Positions 35,489-44,167 of a stretch of 53,846 nt of DNA are shown in pieces. Origin of the DNA: Chloroflexota bacterium (lineage in GTDB: Bacteria; Chloroflexota; Limnocylindria; Limnocylindrales; CSP1-4). A model generated the notes under the pieces. That model searched no databases, was not told where the DNA came from, and saw only the letters and a list, made by a program, of their open reading frames with translations. The stretch spans positions 54,701 to 108,546 of the forward strand of contig PLMA01000034.1 in assembly GCA_003141455.1 (NCBI GenBank), given 5' to 3'. Every line of letters begins with the position of its first letter. The stretch's first letter is position 1. A program made the translations under genes and the position numbers.

Positions 35489-35623
35489 CCTGTCAGGTGC
35501 GGCACAGGACGACCACGAGCCCCTAGGTATTCGGAGGCGTGCACCCGGTGCGCGGGTTGAGGCACGTCGCCCGATCTGTGCGGCGGGCGAACATCCGCTG
35601 CCCTTGAGGGGTCTTGACATGTG

Positions 35624-35648
35624 AGGTGTCGCGCGCTTCGCGACGCCT
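35624..35648 (+). promoter_or_regulatory. Hairpin in ftsH upstream region
   Basis: AGGTGTCGCG pairs with CGCGACGCCT (10 pairs, one G-U) around a CGCTT loop. It follows a TTGACA at 35614. Function unknown. Confidence 0.4.
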
Positions 35649-35671
35649 CGGTTCGGGCTCACGTTCCGAGA

Positions 35672-35689
35672 GTGGCTCCGGGGAGCCAC
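35672..35689. promoter_or_regulatory. Perfect inverted repeat at the ftsH -35 region
   Basis: GTGGCTCC-GG-GGAGCCAC, 8-bp arms. It ends 14 bases before the -10-like TATACT (35704-35709), so it covers where a -35 box would sit. A repressor operator is plausible; it does not match CIRCE. Confidence 0.5.
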
Positions 35690-35703
35690 ACCTCCCTCGG
35701 GCG

Positions 35704-35709
35704 TATACT
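35704..35709 (+). promoter_or_regulatory. Candidate -10 box for ftsH
   Basis: TATACT, 55 bases upstream of the TTG start; GGAGG at 35748-35752 lies between them and the start. The -35 position holds an inverted repeat rather than a consensus hexamer. Confidence 0.45.
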
Positions 35710-35764
35710 GCGGCGGCGGATCGAGCCCTGACCGACCGCCCAGATCCGGAGGCTCCGTTACACC

Positions 35765-37702
35765 TTGAACACGCGTTTCATGCGCAACGGGATCGTCATG
35801 CTCGTTCTCGTTGCCGCCACCGCAGCCCTTCTTTACGCGCTCATCCAGCCAAGCCAGCCCGCCAGCAAGTCCTATTCGGACTTCGAGTCGGACGTCAAGG
35901 CGGGCTTGGTGAGCACCGTCGTTCGCCAGGACACCACCCTGACGGTTACGAAGAACGACGCGAACAAGTCCACCTACACCGTCCAGTCGGATTCGCCCGC
36001 GGCCGGCGAGTCTGCCGTGATCGAATTGTGGAATCCGTCCGGCCCCAAGATCGACTACACGGTCCAGAAGCCGGCCGACACCGGCTGGATCGTGCTTATC
36101 GCCACCACCCTCGTGCCCGTAGTTATCGTCGTCCTGTTCATCGCGTTCTTCATGCGCCAGGCACAGGGCACCAACAACCAGGCAATGAGTTTCGGGAAGA
36201 GCCGGGCACGCATGTTCCTGGGCAATAAGACAGTCGTGACATTCGCTGACGTGGCAGGCGTCGATGAGGCAAAAACGGATCTCCAGGAGATTGTGGAGTT
36301 CCTTAAATACCCTGAGAAGTTCAACTCCCTGGGCGCTCGAATCCCACGTGGAGTGCTTCTCGTGGGTCCTCCGGGAACGGGCAAGACCCTCCTGGCTCGA
36401 GCCGTGGCCGGCGAGGCGGGCGTTCCCTTCTTCTCCATCTCTGGCTCCGAGTTCGTCGAGATGTTCGTCGGCGTCGGCGCCAGTCGCGTCCGAGATCTGT
36501 TCGACCAGGCCAAGCGCAACTCGCCCTGCATCGTCTTCGTCGACGAGATCGACGCGGTCGGCCGTCAGCGTGGCGCCGGCCTCGGTGGCTCGCATGACGA
36601 GCGCGAGCAGACCCTCAATCAGATCCTCGTCGAGATGGACGGCTTCGACACGAACACCAACGTGATCGTGGTCGCCGCCACCAACCGGCCCGACGTTCTG
36701 GATCCGGCTTTGCTGCGGCCCGGGCGCTTCGACCGGCAGGTCATCCTGGACCGGCCGGACCTCCGCGGCCGCATGGCCATCCTGAAGGTCCACACCAAGG
36801 GCAAGCCGCTGGACAAGACGGTGGATCCGGAGAAGCTGGCCCGCCAGTCTCCCGGTTTCTCCGGCGCCGATCTGGCCAATCTGGTCAACGAGGCCGCCAT
36901 CCTGGCCGCGCGGCGCAACCGCAAGACCATCGGCCAGCAAGAATTCAACGAGTCCCTGGAACGCATCGTCGCCGGACCTGAGCGTAAGAGCCGGATCATC
37001 TCCGACGCCGAGAAGCGAATCATCGCCATCCACGAAGGCGGCCACGCCGTCGTGCAGCGCGTACTGCCCAAATGCGATCCGGTGAGCAAGGTCACGATCA
37101 TCAGCCGCGGCATGGCGCTCGGCTACACGATGGCCCTGCCCACCGAGGATCGCTACCTGCAGTCCAAGACCGAGTTCGAGGACAAGATCGCCGGCCTGCT
37201 CGGTGGCAACGCCGCGGAGCGTCTGATATTCGGCGACACCACGACGGGCGCCTCCAACGACATCGAGAAGGCGACCGATCTGGCCCGCCGGATGGTCACC
37301 GAGTGGGGTATGAGCGACAAGCTCGGCCCGCTCGCCTTCGGCAAGCACGACGAGATGATCTTCCTGGGCCGAGAGATCGGCGAGCAGCGCAACTACTCGG
37401 ACGACGTGGCCAAGCTGATCGACGAAGAGGTCCGGGCCATCGTCGAGAGCGGCTACGCCCTGGCGACGCAGACCCTGACTGAGCACAAGAGCAGGCTTCT
37501 GGCCCTTGCGGACAAACTCATCGCCGAGGAAAGCGTCGAATTCGAAGAATTCGAGAAGCTCTTCGCCGATCTGCCGCCCAAGCTGAACCTGCACGGTATA
37601 TCCGGGCTTACGCCGCTGGGCGGCCCTCCGACCCCGGCGCCGTCGCCGAGCGCGACGCCTCCTCCGGCCGTCAGCCCGAGCCCCAGCCCGAGCCCCTCCT
37701 GA
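35765..37702 (+). CDS. ftsH: ATP-dependent zinc metalloprotease FtsH
   Basis: 645 residues. A first membrane helix (~6-26), a short extracytoplasmic domain and a second helix (~107-128) precede the AAA+ module: Walker A GPPGTGKT (201-208), Walker [41 protein letters not shown]. The M41 zinc site is HEGGH (H423, E424, H427; usual form HEAGH). Degrades misfolded or regulatory membrane and cytosolic proteins. The C-terminus carries a Pro/Ser-rich tail ([20 protein letters not shown]). TTG start with GGAGG 12 bases upstream. Probably regulated through the upstream inverted repeat. Confidence 0.97.
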   Translation: MNTRFMRNGIVMLVLVAATAALLYALIQPSQPASKSYSDFESDVKAGLVSTVVRQDTTLTVTKNDANKSTYTVQSDSPAAGESAVIELWNPSGPKIDYTVQKPADTGWIVLIATTLVPVVIVVLFIAFFMRQAQGTNNQAMSFGKSRARMFLGNKTVVTFADVAGVDEAKTDLQEIVEFLKYPEKFNSLGARIPRGVLLVGPPGTGKTLLARAVAGEAGVPFFSISGSEFVEMFVGVGASRVRDLFDQAKRNSPCIVFVDEIDAVGRQRGAGLGGSHDEREQTLNQILVEMDGFDTNTNVIVVAATNRPDVLDPALLRPGRFDRQVILDRPDLRGRMAILKVHTKGKPLDKTVDPEKLARQSPGFSGADLANLVNEAAILAARRNRKTIGQQEFNESLERIVAGPERKSRIISDAEKRIIAIHEGGHAVVQRVLPKCDPVSKVTIISRGMALGYTMALPTEDRYLQSKTEFEDKIAGLLGGNAAERLIFGDTTTGASNDIEKATDLARRMVTEWGMSDKLGPLAFGKHDEMIFLGREIGEQRNYSDDVAKLIDEEVRAIVESGYALATQTLTEHKSRLLALADKLIAEESVEFEEFEKLFADLPPKLNLHGISGLTPLGGPPTPAPSPSATPPPAVSPSPSPSPS

Positions 37703-37723
37703 GAGGGAACCCAGCACGAGATT

Positions 37724-37757
37724 GAGAACCGGGCGGCCTGCAGACTGCCCGGTTCTC
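37724..37757 (+). terminator. Intrinsic-type terminator after ftsH
   Basis: 11-bp perfect stem: GAGAACCGGGC (37724-37734) with GCCCGGTTCTC (37747-37757), 12-base loop. It starts 22 bases after the ftsH stop. Only a short TTA follows the stem. Confidence 0.8.
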
Positions 37758-37841
37758 TTATCCCGTTGGAATTGTCTTGGACGTGCAGGAGGGCGGCCGC
37801 TCGATACAATCGATCGAAGGCAGCCACACGGGGAGAGCCTG

Positions 37842-39248
37842 ATGCCGGACGAAATTGCCAACGCCGCCACCGACGCGGCACTGGAGCGATTCCTGGCCGA
37901 GACAGCCGAGGCCCGCCTGGAGTCGTTCGAGGCGCTGCTCAGGATCGCCAGCATTTCGGGGATTCCGTCCCATGCCGGCGACTGCCGGGCTGCGGCCGAG
38001 TTCGTGGCCGCGGACCTGCGGGCCGTGGGCATGGACCACGTCGAGGTCTCCGAGACGGCCGGCCACCCCGTTGTGTACGCGGACTGGCTGCACGCCGCCG
38101 GCCGCCCCACGGTGCTGGTCTACTGCCACTACGACGTCCAGCCGGTGGACCCGCTGGACCTGTGGGAATCGCCCCCGTTCGTGCCCGTCGTCAAAGACGG
38201 GAAGATGCTTGCCCGCGGCTCATCGGACGACAAATCCCAGCTTCACATGCACGTCCGGGCGATCGAGGCGCTTCTGAAGACCCGCGGGAGTCTCCCGATC
38301 AACATCCGCGTGGTGTTCGAGGGCGAGGAGGAATCGAGCTCGGTCCATCTCGACGCCTGGCTCGAGGCCAACCGGGAGCGCCTCCAGGCCGACTTCGCCG
38401 TGATCTCCGACACCAGCTTCTTCGAGGGCAACCTGCCCTCGATCACGGTCGCCCTGCGCGGCCTGGTCTACTTCCAGCTGGACGTCACGGGCAGCACGGT
38501 GGATCTCCATTCGGGCGGTTACGGCGGCGCCGTGGACAACCCCGTCAACGCCTTGTGCCACATCGTGGCCGCGCTGAAGGACACGGCCGGACGGATCAAG
38601 GTGCCCGGCTTCTACGATGACGTGGCCGCGCTTACGCCGCTGGACAAGGCCGCCTTCGCCATGCTCCCGTTCGACGAGGAGGCCTATCGCGAGTCGCTGG
38701 GTGTGCCGGCGCTGGTCGGCGAGCCCGGCTACACGACTCTCGAACGACTGGGAGCCAGACCCACATTGGACGTGTGCGGCATCTGGGGCGGTTTCGAGGG
38801 CGAAGGACCCAAGACGATCATTCCGGCCCATGCGCACGCCAAGATCAGCTGCCGGCTCGTCGCCAACCAGGATCCGGAGAAGATCTTCTCGCTCGTGGCG
38901 GCACATATCGACCGGGTTGCGCCGAAATCGGTGCGGTACTCGATCCAGCGTCTCGGCGCCGGCAAGGCCAGCCTGACGCCGATCGACAACCCGGCCACGC
39001 AGGCGGCCGCACGGGCCATCGAGACGACCTTCGGTGTCGAGCCGCTCTACATTCGTGAGGGAGGATCCGTCCCGGTCTGTGCGAGCTTCGAGTCGATCCT
39101 GGGGCTCTCGACCGTGCTCCTGGGTTTTGCGCCGCCGAACGGGCAGTTTCACGCTCCCAACGAGTGGATGTCCATGGCCAACTACGAGACCGGGATTCGG
39201 GCGATTGCCCGTTACTGGGACGAAGTAGCCGAGCTGGATCATGTGTAG
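37842..39248 (+). CDS. M20-family metallopeptidase (dipeptidase)
   Basis: 468 residues. VLVYCHYDVQPVDPLDLWESPPF carries the first zinc His and the Asp, ARGSSDDKSQ the bridging Asp, and EGEEESSS the general-base Glu pair. SGGYGGAVDNPVNAL begins the dimerisation insert, and a C-terminal His is in FHAPNEWM. Typical of the cytosolic nonspecific dipeptidase/CNDP-like branch, hydrolysing short peptides. ATG with GGGGAGAG upstream, and TACAAT at 37805 may be its -10. Preceded by the ftsH terminator, so an independent unit. Confidence 0.93.
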   Translation: MPDEIANAATDAALERFLAETAEARLESFEALLRIASISGIPSHAGDCRAAAEFVAADLRAVGMDHVEVSETAGHPVVYADWLHAAGRPTVLVYCHYDVQPVDPLDLWESPPFVPVVKDGKMLARGSSDDKSQLHMHVRAIEALLKTRGSLPINIRVVFEGEEESSSVHLDAWLEANRERLQADFAVISDTSFFEGNLPSITVALRGLVYFQLDVTGSTVDLHSGGYGGAVDNPVNALCHIVAALKDTAGRIKVPGFYDDVAALTPLDKAAFAMLPFDEEAYRESLGVPALVGEPGYTTLERLGARPTLDVCGIWGGFEGEGPKTIIPAHAHAKISCRLVANQDPEKIFSLVAAHIDRVAPKSVRYSIQRLGAGKASLTPIDNPATQAAARAIETTFGVEPLYIREGGSVPVCASFESILGLSTVLLGFAPPNGQFHAPNEWMSMANYETGIRAIARYWDEVAELDHV

Positions 39249-39402
39249 CGGGATGGGCGACGCGGCGGCGGGTTGGCAGCGCCGCGCCCGTTCATCGAAG
39301 CGAAAGCGGGTGGACGTGTGCAGTTTGAGTGAGTACCGTGGCTGGAAGTCGCTGATACGATTCCCATCGCTGCGCTCTTCCTAGGATTGGCTGGAGGCAC
39401 CC

Positions 39403-40491
39403 GTGACCACAAAAGATCGCGCGCCCGACGCCGATGCCACTCCGGCTCAGCTGACCTGGCGACTGGACACCGACAACGGCAGCCTCGTTCCGCGTTCGGC
39501 CCTGGACGTGCTGGTGGACCTGAACGACAACCTGGCCAGCGGCCGCTTCGGTGAGTACCAGGCGATTCCGCTCGGGTTCGGGATGCTGGATAAGACGATC
39601 GGCGGCGGCCTGCGAGCGGGCGAGCTCATGCTCATCGGCGGAGCGCAGGGCACGGGAAAAACCACGATGGCTCTCCAGATGTCACGCAACGTGGCATCCA
39701 GCGGCCAGGCCAACGTGCTGTACATCTGCTTCGAACACGAAGAGCAGTACCTCCTGAACCGACTCGTCGCCCTCGAGTCGGCGCTTGCCCACCTGCCCCA
39801 GAAGACCGGCGCGATCAAGATCCAGGACGTCCGCAAGGAGATCATGGCTTCGTGGATGGCCGAGGGCGCCGGCGGTGCCGGCCTGACCGCGAACCAGAAG
39901 CTGCGCCCCAGCCTGGACCGCATCGCCCGCTACGGACAGAACCTCTACCTGATGCGGGGTTCGCAGACGGCGAGCACGGTCGACAACATCCGCAAGCTCG
40001 TCCAGCAGCACCGCGTGCTCTCCGGCGATCGGCGGCTACTGGTCGTGGTCGACTACTTGCAGAAGGTGCCGATGCACCCCGAGCCGACCACTGAAGCCGA
40101 GAAGGTCACGTTCGTCGTCAACGGCCTCAAGGACATCGCTCTCTCGGAGCAGGTGCCGATGATCGCAATCGTGGCCGCCGACAAGGAGGGTCTCAAAGCC
40201 CAGAGGCTTCGCAACCACCATTTGCGGGGTTCGTCGGCGATCAACTACGAGGCCGACATCATCCTGATCATCAACGAGAAGTACCACATCGTCGCCAAGG
40301 TCAACATCGAGTTCAATCCGTACCAGGCACAGCGATTCCGCGACTGGGTGATCGTGACCGTCGAGAAGAATCGCGGCGGCCAGGACAACGTGGATCTCGA
40401 ATTCGAGAAGCACTTCGCGTACTCGTGCTTCGATCCCAACGGCCGAACGGTCCAGGAGAAGCTCATCGAAGAGCGCCTCTACAACGAGTGA
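39403..40491 (+). CDS. DnaB-core-like RecA-fold ATPase
   Basis: 362 residues. IPLGFGMLDKTIGGGLRAGELMLIGGAQGTGKTTMALQ is the start of the DnaB C-terminal motor with K86 in Walker A. LLVVVDYLQKV is Walker B; the region near INYEADIILII and VEKNRGG corresponds to the conserved DnaB H4/arginine area. It lacks the DnaB N-terminal primase-interaction domain, so it is not the main replicative helicase by itself. RadA/KaiC-like or accessory helicase roles are possible. GTG start with CTGGAGG 6 bases upstream; TACGAT at 39356 may be the -10. Followed 16 bases on by thpR. Confidence 0.82.
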   Translation: MTTKDRAPDADATPAQLTWRLDTDNGSLVPRSALDVLVDLNDNLASGRFGEYQAIPLGFGMLDKTIGGGLRAGELMLIGGAQGTGKTTMALQMSRNVASSGQANVLYICFEHEEQYLLNRLVALESALAHLPQKTGAIKIQDVRKEIMASWMAEGAGGAGLTANQKLRPSLDRIARYGQNLYLMRGSQTASTVDNIRKLVQQHRVLSGDRRLLVVVDYLQKVPMHPEPTTEAEKVTFVVNGLKDIALSEQVPMIAIVAADKEGLKAQRLRNHHLRGSSAINYEADIILIINEKYHIVAKVNIEFNPYQAQRFRDWVIVTVEKNRGGQDNVDLEFEKHFAYSCFDPNGRTVQEKLIEERLYNE

Positions 40492-40507
40492 CCCCGAGGC
40501 CGGCTCG

Positions 40508-41212
40508 ATGAAACTCGGGGGAGACGGCGTTCTCTCGGGGCGAGGAGGCCGGGCCGGCGACTACGGAGGCTCGATCCGGTTGGGCAGGCCCGGCGGCTTC
40601 CGGCGGCTCGAGGACGATCCAGCCGGAACGAGCCGGCTGTTCATTGCTGTACCGGTGGCAGACGACGTGCGCGCCGCCGTCGGCGAGTTGATGGCCGGCG
40701 TGGCCGGAGCCTCGATCGAGGAGCGGGCGTCCGGGCAGCCGCGCTGGGTCCGAGTGGACGGTCTGCATGTGACCCTGCGCTTCCTGGGGGCCATCCTCGA
40801 CGAACGCCAGCCGGAAGTCGTCGCCGCGGTCGGAGCCGCCGCCGGGGGAGCGGCGCCGTTTGCGATCGCGCTCAATGGTGGCGGCGCCTTCCCAAACGCC
40901 TACCGGCCACGCGTGTTGTGGATCGGCATCGACACCGGGGCCGGCGAGCTGGCCGGTCTCGCCAGTCGGCTGAACGACGAGCTGCGGACTCTCGGCTGGC
41001 CGTCGGACGACCGCCCCTTCCAGGGTCATCTGACGCTCGCACGGACCGACGGCGTGGCCGGGGCCGACGAGTATGCCCGCCGGTTGATGGAGGCGGCCAG
41101 GGACGTGCGCTTGACGTGGCAGGCCGACCGGCTGGTGCTCTACAAGAGTCTTCTGGGCCGCGGTCGCGCACGATACGAAGCTCTGGCCGAGGCCCCGCTC
41201 CGATCTTTCTAG
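40508..41212 (+). CDS. thpR: RNA 2',3'-cyclic phosphodiesterase (2H superfamily)
   Basis: 234 residues. Two HxT motifs define the 2H fold: HVTLRFLG (H87, T89) and FQGHLTLAR (H174, T176). SRLFIAVPVADDVRAAV is the usual N-terminus of ThpR, here preceded by ~42 extra Gly/Arg-rich residues, so the true start may lie downstream of the ATG at 40508. Opens 2',3'-cyclic phosphates at RNA ends. Located 16 bases after the DnaB-like gene, probably co-transcribed. Confidence 0.88.
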   Translation: MKLGGDGVLSGRGGRAGDYGGSIRLGRPGGFRRLEDDPAGTSRLFIAVPVADDVRAAVGELMAGVAGASIEERASGQPRWVRVDGLHVTLRFLGAILDERQPEVVAAVGAAAGGAAPFAIALNGGGAFPNAYRPRVLWIGIDTGAGELAGLASRLNDELRTLGWPSDDRPFQGHLTLARTDGVAGADEYARRLMEAARDVRLTWQADRLVLYKSLLGRGRARYEALAEAPLRSF

Positions 41213-41341
41213 AGAGGATGCGCGGGCCGCGGTCGCGCGGAGTGAACTTGCCCGATTGACCTTGCACGGCCTGCCTGCCAGCCGGTAGGCTTGCGCGGTC
41301 ACAGTCGTGTTGGGGCGACGGCGGCATCGAGCAGCTTAGGT

Positions 41342-41357
41342 CGCCGGTTGGCCGGCG
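41342..41357 (+). promoter_or_regulatory. Hairpin just before the trpB2 ribosome-binding site
   Basis: CGCCGG-TTGG-CCGGCG, 6 perfect pairs, immediately followed by GGGAGGAG. An upstream GGCGAC (41314-41319) is complementary to GTCGCC at 41340-41345, which overlaps the hairpin's 5' arm, so two folds compete. A candidate promoter is TTGCAC (41262) with TAGGCT (41286), spacer 18. Confidence 0.35.
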
Positions 41358-41368
41358 GGAGGAGTCGG

Positions 41369-42724
41369 ATGGTCGAACGCACCCGTTTCACGCTGGACGA
41401 GAAGCAGATCCCCAAGTCCTGGTACAACATCGCGGCCGACCTGCCGGTCCCGCAGGCGCCGCCACTGCATCCCGGGACGCACCAGCCCCTCGGCCCTGCC
41501 GATCTGGCGCCGCTCTTCCCGATGGCACTGATCATGCAGGAGGTCTCGGCCGAGCGCGAGATCGAGATCCCAGAGCCGGTGCGCGCCCTGTATGCACAGT
41601 ACCGGCCGAGCCCGCTCGTCCGCGCCCTACGGCTCGAGAAGGCGCTCGATACGCCGGCTCACATCTACTACAAGTACGAAGGCGGAAGTCCGGCCGGCAG
41701 CCACAAGCCCAATACGGCGATCCCGCAAGCCTTCTACAACAAGGAGGAGGGGATCAAGCGAATCGCGACCGAGACCGGCGCCGGCCAGTGGGGCAGCGCG
41801 CTGGCCTACGCGGGCGCGATGTTCGGGGTCGAGATCAAGGTCTACATGGTGCGGGCCAGCTACGACCAGAAGCCGTATCGGCGTCTAATGATGGAGACCT
41901 ACGGCGCGAGCGTCGTCGCCAGTCCGAGCATGGACACCGAGGCTGGACGGGCCATCCTGGCCGAGCATCCGGACAGCCCGGGCTCGCTCGGAATGGCCAT
42001 CAGCGAAGCGGTCGAGGACACGATCAAGCGAGAGGACACGCACTACTCGCTCGGCTCGGTCCTGAACCACGTGATGCTTCATCAGACCGTCATCGGCGAG
42101 GAGTCGATCCTGCAGATGGAGATGGCCGGCGAGGAGCCGGACGTCATCATCGCCTGCGCCGGCGGCGGCTCCAACTTCGCAGGGCTGTCATTCCCGTGGT
42201 TGGGTCGGACCTTCCGCGGAGGTCGCAAGTACCAGGTGATCGCCGTGGAGCCCGAGGCTGCCCCGAGCCTGAGCCGCGGACGCTATGCCTACGACTACGG
42301 CGACACGGCCAAGCTCGCCCCCATGGTGAAGATGTACACCCTGGGTCACGATTTCGTGCCCGAGCCGATCCACGCCGGCGGTCTCCGCTACCACGGCATG
42401 TCACCGCTGGTCAGCCTGCTCAAGCACCACGACTTCATCGAGTCCCGGAGCCTCCACCAGCGGCCGTGCTTCGAGGCCGGCGTCCAGTTCGCTCGGACCG
42501 AAGGGATCATCCCGGCGCCCGAGTCGACGCACGCCATCAAGGCCGCGGTCGACATAGCTTTGGAAGCCAAGAAGAGCGGCGAGAAGAAGGTCATTCTCTT
42601 CAATCTCTCCGGCCACGGCTTCTTCGACCTGGGCTCGTACCAGCGGTACCTGAGCGGCCAGCTCGAGGACTACGAGTATCCGGCTGCGGAAGTCAAGCAC
42701 GCCCTCGAGGCAGTCGAGGCGTAA
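41369..42724 (+). CDS. Tryptophan synthase beta chain, TrpB2 type
   Basis: 451 residues, longer than TrpB1 (~400). The PLP lysine is K113 in [13 protein letters not shown]; the phosphate-binding loop is [21 protein letters not shown] is the hallmark of TrpB2-like enzymes. It condenses indole with serine, often as a stand-alone enzyme because TrpB2 does not pair tightly with TrpA. No other trp gene is nearby. ATG with GGGAGGAG 4 bases upstream, chosen over an in-frame codon at 41291 that lacks homology. A strong terminator follows. Confidence 0.94.
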   Translation: MVERTRFTLDEKQIPKSWYNIAADLPVPQAPPLHPGTHQPLGPADLAPLFPMALIMQEVSAEREIEIPEPVRALYAQYRPSPLVRALRLEKALDTPAHIYYKYEGGSPAGSHKPNTAIPQAFYNKEEGIKRIATETGAGQWGSALAYAGAMFGVEIKVYMVRASYDQKPYRRLMMETYGASVVASPSMDTEAGRAILAEHPDSPGSLGMAISEAVEDTIKREDTHYSLGSVLNHVMLHQTVIGEESILQMEMAGEEPDVIIACAGGGSNFAGLSFPWLGRTFRGGRKYQVIAVEPEAAPSLSRGRYAYDYGDTAKLAPMVKMYTLGHDFVPEPIHAGGLRYHGMSPLVSLLKHHDFIESRSLHQRPCFEAGVQFARTEGIIPAPESTHAIKAAVDIALEAKKSGEKKVILFNLSGHGFFDLGSYQRYLSGQLEDYEYPAAEVKHALEAVEA

Positions 42725-42742
42725 CCGCCGTCATCCAGCGCT

Positions 42743-42772
42743 CGAGAGCCGCGCCGCGAGGCGCGGCTCTCG
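42743..42772 (+). terminator. Strong hairpin terminator after trpB2
   Basis: 13-bp perfect GC-rich stem (42743-42755 with 42760-42772) and GCGA loop, starting 18 bases after the stop. No U-run follows. Confidence 0.78.
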
Positions 42773-42865
42773 GATTCCGGGCGCGGCGCAGACGACCGGC
42801 GGAATCGCCCCGGGGGAGCAAGCCGACCCGAAGACAAGGCCACCTGCCGGCAGGCCCTTGTCGCG

Positions 42866-42893
42866 TTGAATGCCGCCGGCGATGGCGTACGAT
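42866..42893 (+). promoter_or_regulatory. Leaderless promoter
   Basis: TTGAAT (42866-42871), 16-base spacer, TACGAT (42888-42893), then 6 bases to the ATG at 42900. No Shine-Dalgarno. Confidence 0.6.
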
Positions 42894-42899
42894 GGCCTC

Positions 42900-43136
42900 A
42901 TGCCTCGACTAGCCTGTTTCGCCTGTGGACGAACGATCTGGGCCACGGTCCCACTGGCCGGGCTCTTCGCCGAGGAGCGGCGGTGCCCACGCTGCGGGGC
43001 CGCTCTCCGCGACGACCGGCGGGTGATGGACCGGCGGACTCTCCTTTCCCGGCGGGAGGTCAAGACGGGCGTTCCACCAGGCGATGAAGAACGGCACGAA
43101 GAGCGCAGAGTGCACCGGCGAAGACGACCGGCCTGA
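42900..43136 (+). CDS. Small zinc-ribbon protein
   Basis: 78 residues. CFAC near residue 6 and CPRC near residue 29 form a two-knuckle zinc ribbon (CFACGRTIWATVPLAGLFAEERRCPRCGAAL), followed by a highly basic, Arg/Glu-rich tail. ATG at 42900 is chosen over 42870 because a TACGAT box sits 6 bases before it. Small proteins of this sort may bind nucleic acid; no specific role can be given. Convergent with the response regulator downstream. Confidence 0.7.
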   Translation: MPRLACFACGRTIWATVPLAGLFAEERRCPRCGAALRDDRRVMDRRTLLSRREVKTGVPPGDEERHEERRVHRRRRPA

Positions 43137-43175
43137 GGCTTCCGGGGCGCTCGAGTTCGAGGATCGCTGGCGGGC

Positions 43176-43871
43176 CTAGAAGAGGTTGTCGTCCGACTTG
43201 GGTGGCTCGACGAGGCGGTGGCGCAGCGCGAACGCGACCGCTTCCAGTTTCGAGTGCACCCGCAGCTTGCCCATGATGTTCTGGACGTGCGTCCGCAGCG
43301 TGTTCGGGGCGATGTAGAGCCGCTCGCAGATCTCCGGCGTGGCGAGACCTTCGGTCAGAGCCTTGAGTACTTCGAGCTCGCGCGGGGTGAGGGGCTCGAT
43401 CTGGCGGCGCTCGACGCCACGGTCCCGGGCGGCGGCGACCCGTTGGGCGATGCCTACGATCACGGATCGCGGCAGGAGAGTCTCGCCGGCATAGGCGGCA
43501 CGGACGGCGCTGACCACCTCCTCGATCGCCCGGTCCTTGGTCAGATAACCGTCGGCACCCGCCTGGATGGACTCCAGGACGGTCTCATCGTCGGTCAACG
43601 CGGTCAGCATCACGACTCTGGCGGCCGGCCAACGAGCCTTGATCGCGCGCGTGGCCTCGGCTCCGGTACCGTCCGGCAGCCGGTAATCCATCAGAACCAC
43701 ATCGAGGCGCTCGCGAGCCATCGCCTTGGCCTCGGCAACGGTCCCGGCCACGCCCGCGACGACGATGTCTGGCTCGCGGCTCAACATCTGAGACAGCGCC
43801 CCGGTCAGGAGCTGGTGGTCGTCGACGAGAAGGACTCGGATCGGTCGTGTCTCGCCGTACGATTCGGTCAT
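43176..43871 (-). CDS. NarL/LuxR-family two-component response regulator
   Basis: 231 residues. The receiver has an acid pair D17-D18 (LLVDDHQ), phosphoacceptor D62 (VLMDYRLPDGTG) and K112 (GYLTKDRA), all intact. The C-terminal LuxR-type HTH starts at LTPRELEVLKALTEGLATPEICERLYIAPNTLRTHVQNIMGKL. A sensor kinase is not in the window, so it is an orphan here. ATG at 43871 has GAGAGGA 8-10 bases upstream. On the minus strand TAGAAT (43954-43959) may be its -10. Confidence 0.93.
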   Translation of the reverse strand: MTESYGETRPIRVLLVDDHQLLTGALSQMLSREPDIVVAGVAGTVAEAKAMARERLDVVLMDYRLPDGTGAEATRAIKARWPAARVVMLTALTDDETVLESIQAGADGYLTKDRAIEEVVSAVRAAYAGETLLPRSVIVGIAQRVAAARDRGVERRQIEPLTPRELEVLKALTEGLATPEICERLYIAPNTLRTHVQNIMGKLRVHSKLEAVAFALRHRLVEPPKSDDNLF

Positions 43872-43899
43872 GTCTCGATTGTCCTCTCGATGGCGCCGA

Positions 43900-43930
43900 G
43901 GCCGGCAGCTGGCCGGCAGCTGGCCGGCAG
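43900..43930. repeat. 11-bp tandem repeat, 2.8 copies
   Basis: GGCCGGCAGCT repeated in the leader of the response regulator gene (43872-44167, 296 bp without a gene). Nothing else was recognised there except -10 candidates at both ends. Confidence 0.75.
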
Positions 43931-44155
43931 GCGACGGACGGCCGCCGTATCGCATTCTAGTCGAGCTTTCAACGGACGCGACGGTCTATTCGAGGGTAGC
44001 CTCGATCTCGGGCCGTACGAACCCAGGGCGGCGGGAGGCGTAGCGGCGCTGCCGAGCCGTCGTAGCGCAAGCCGAGCGATCAGGAATTCGGCCGCGAGAG
44101 TGGTCTCCGGCCACGATCAGGTCCCTGGCGGTTCCTGGCGGGAAGGCCACCCGGC

Positions 44156-44161
44156 CATAAT
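44156..44161 (+). promoter_or_regulatory. Candidate leaderless -10 box
   Basis: CATAAT, 6 bases before the tyrA GTG at 44168. No Shine-Dalgarno. Confidence 0.42.
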
Positions 44162-44167
44162 GGCGTC

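Larger units (their letters stand above)
35451..35764. other. Structured intergenic region upstream of ftsH (314 bp)
   Basis: No gene is supported. It contains three strong hairpins or inverted repeats (35462-35488, 35624-35648, 35672-35689), a TTGACA at 35614 without a matching -10, and TATACT at 35704-35709 as a candidate -10 for ftsH. Confidence 0.6.

Noticed and set aside
35614-35619. TTGACA as the ftsH -35
   Set aside because: No -10 hexamer at 16-18 bp; the nearest (TATACT at 35704) is 84 bp away.
35429-38110. 893-codon open frame antisense to ftsH
   Set aside because: Shadow frame caused by high G+C; ftsH on the other strand has every family motif, and the antisense product has no recognisable domain.
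39403-40491. Replicative helicase DnaB
   Set aside because: Lacks the N-terminal domain and is ~100 residues too short.
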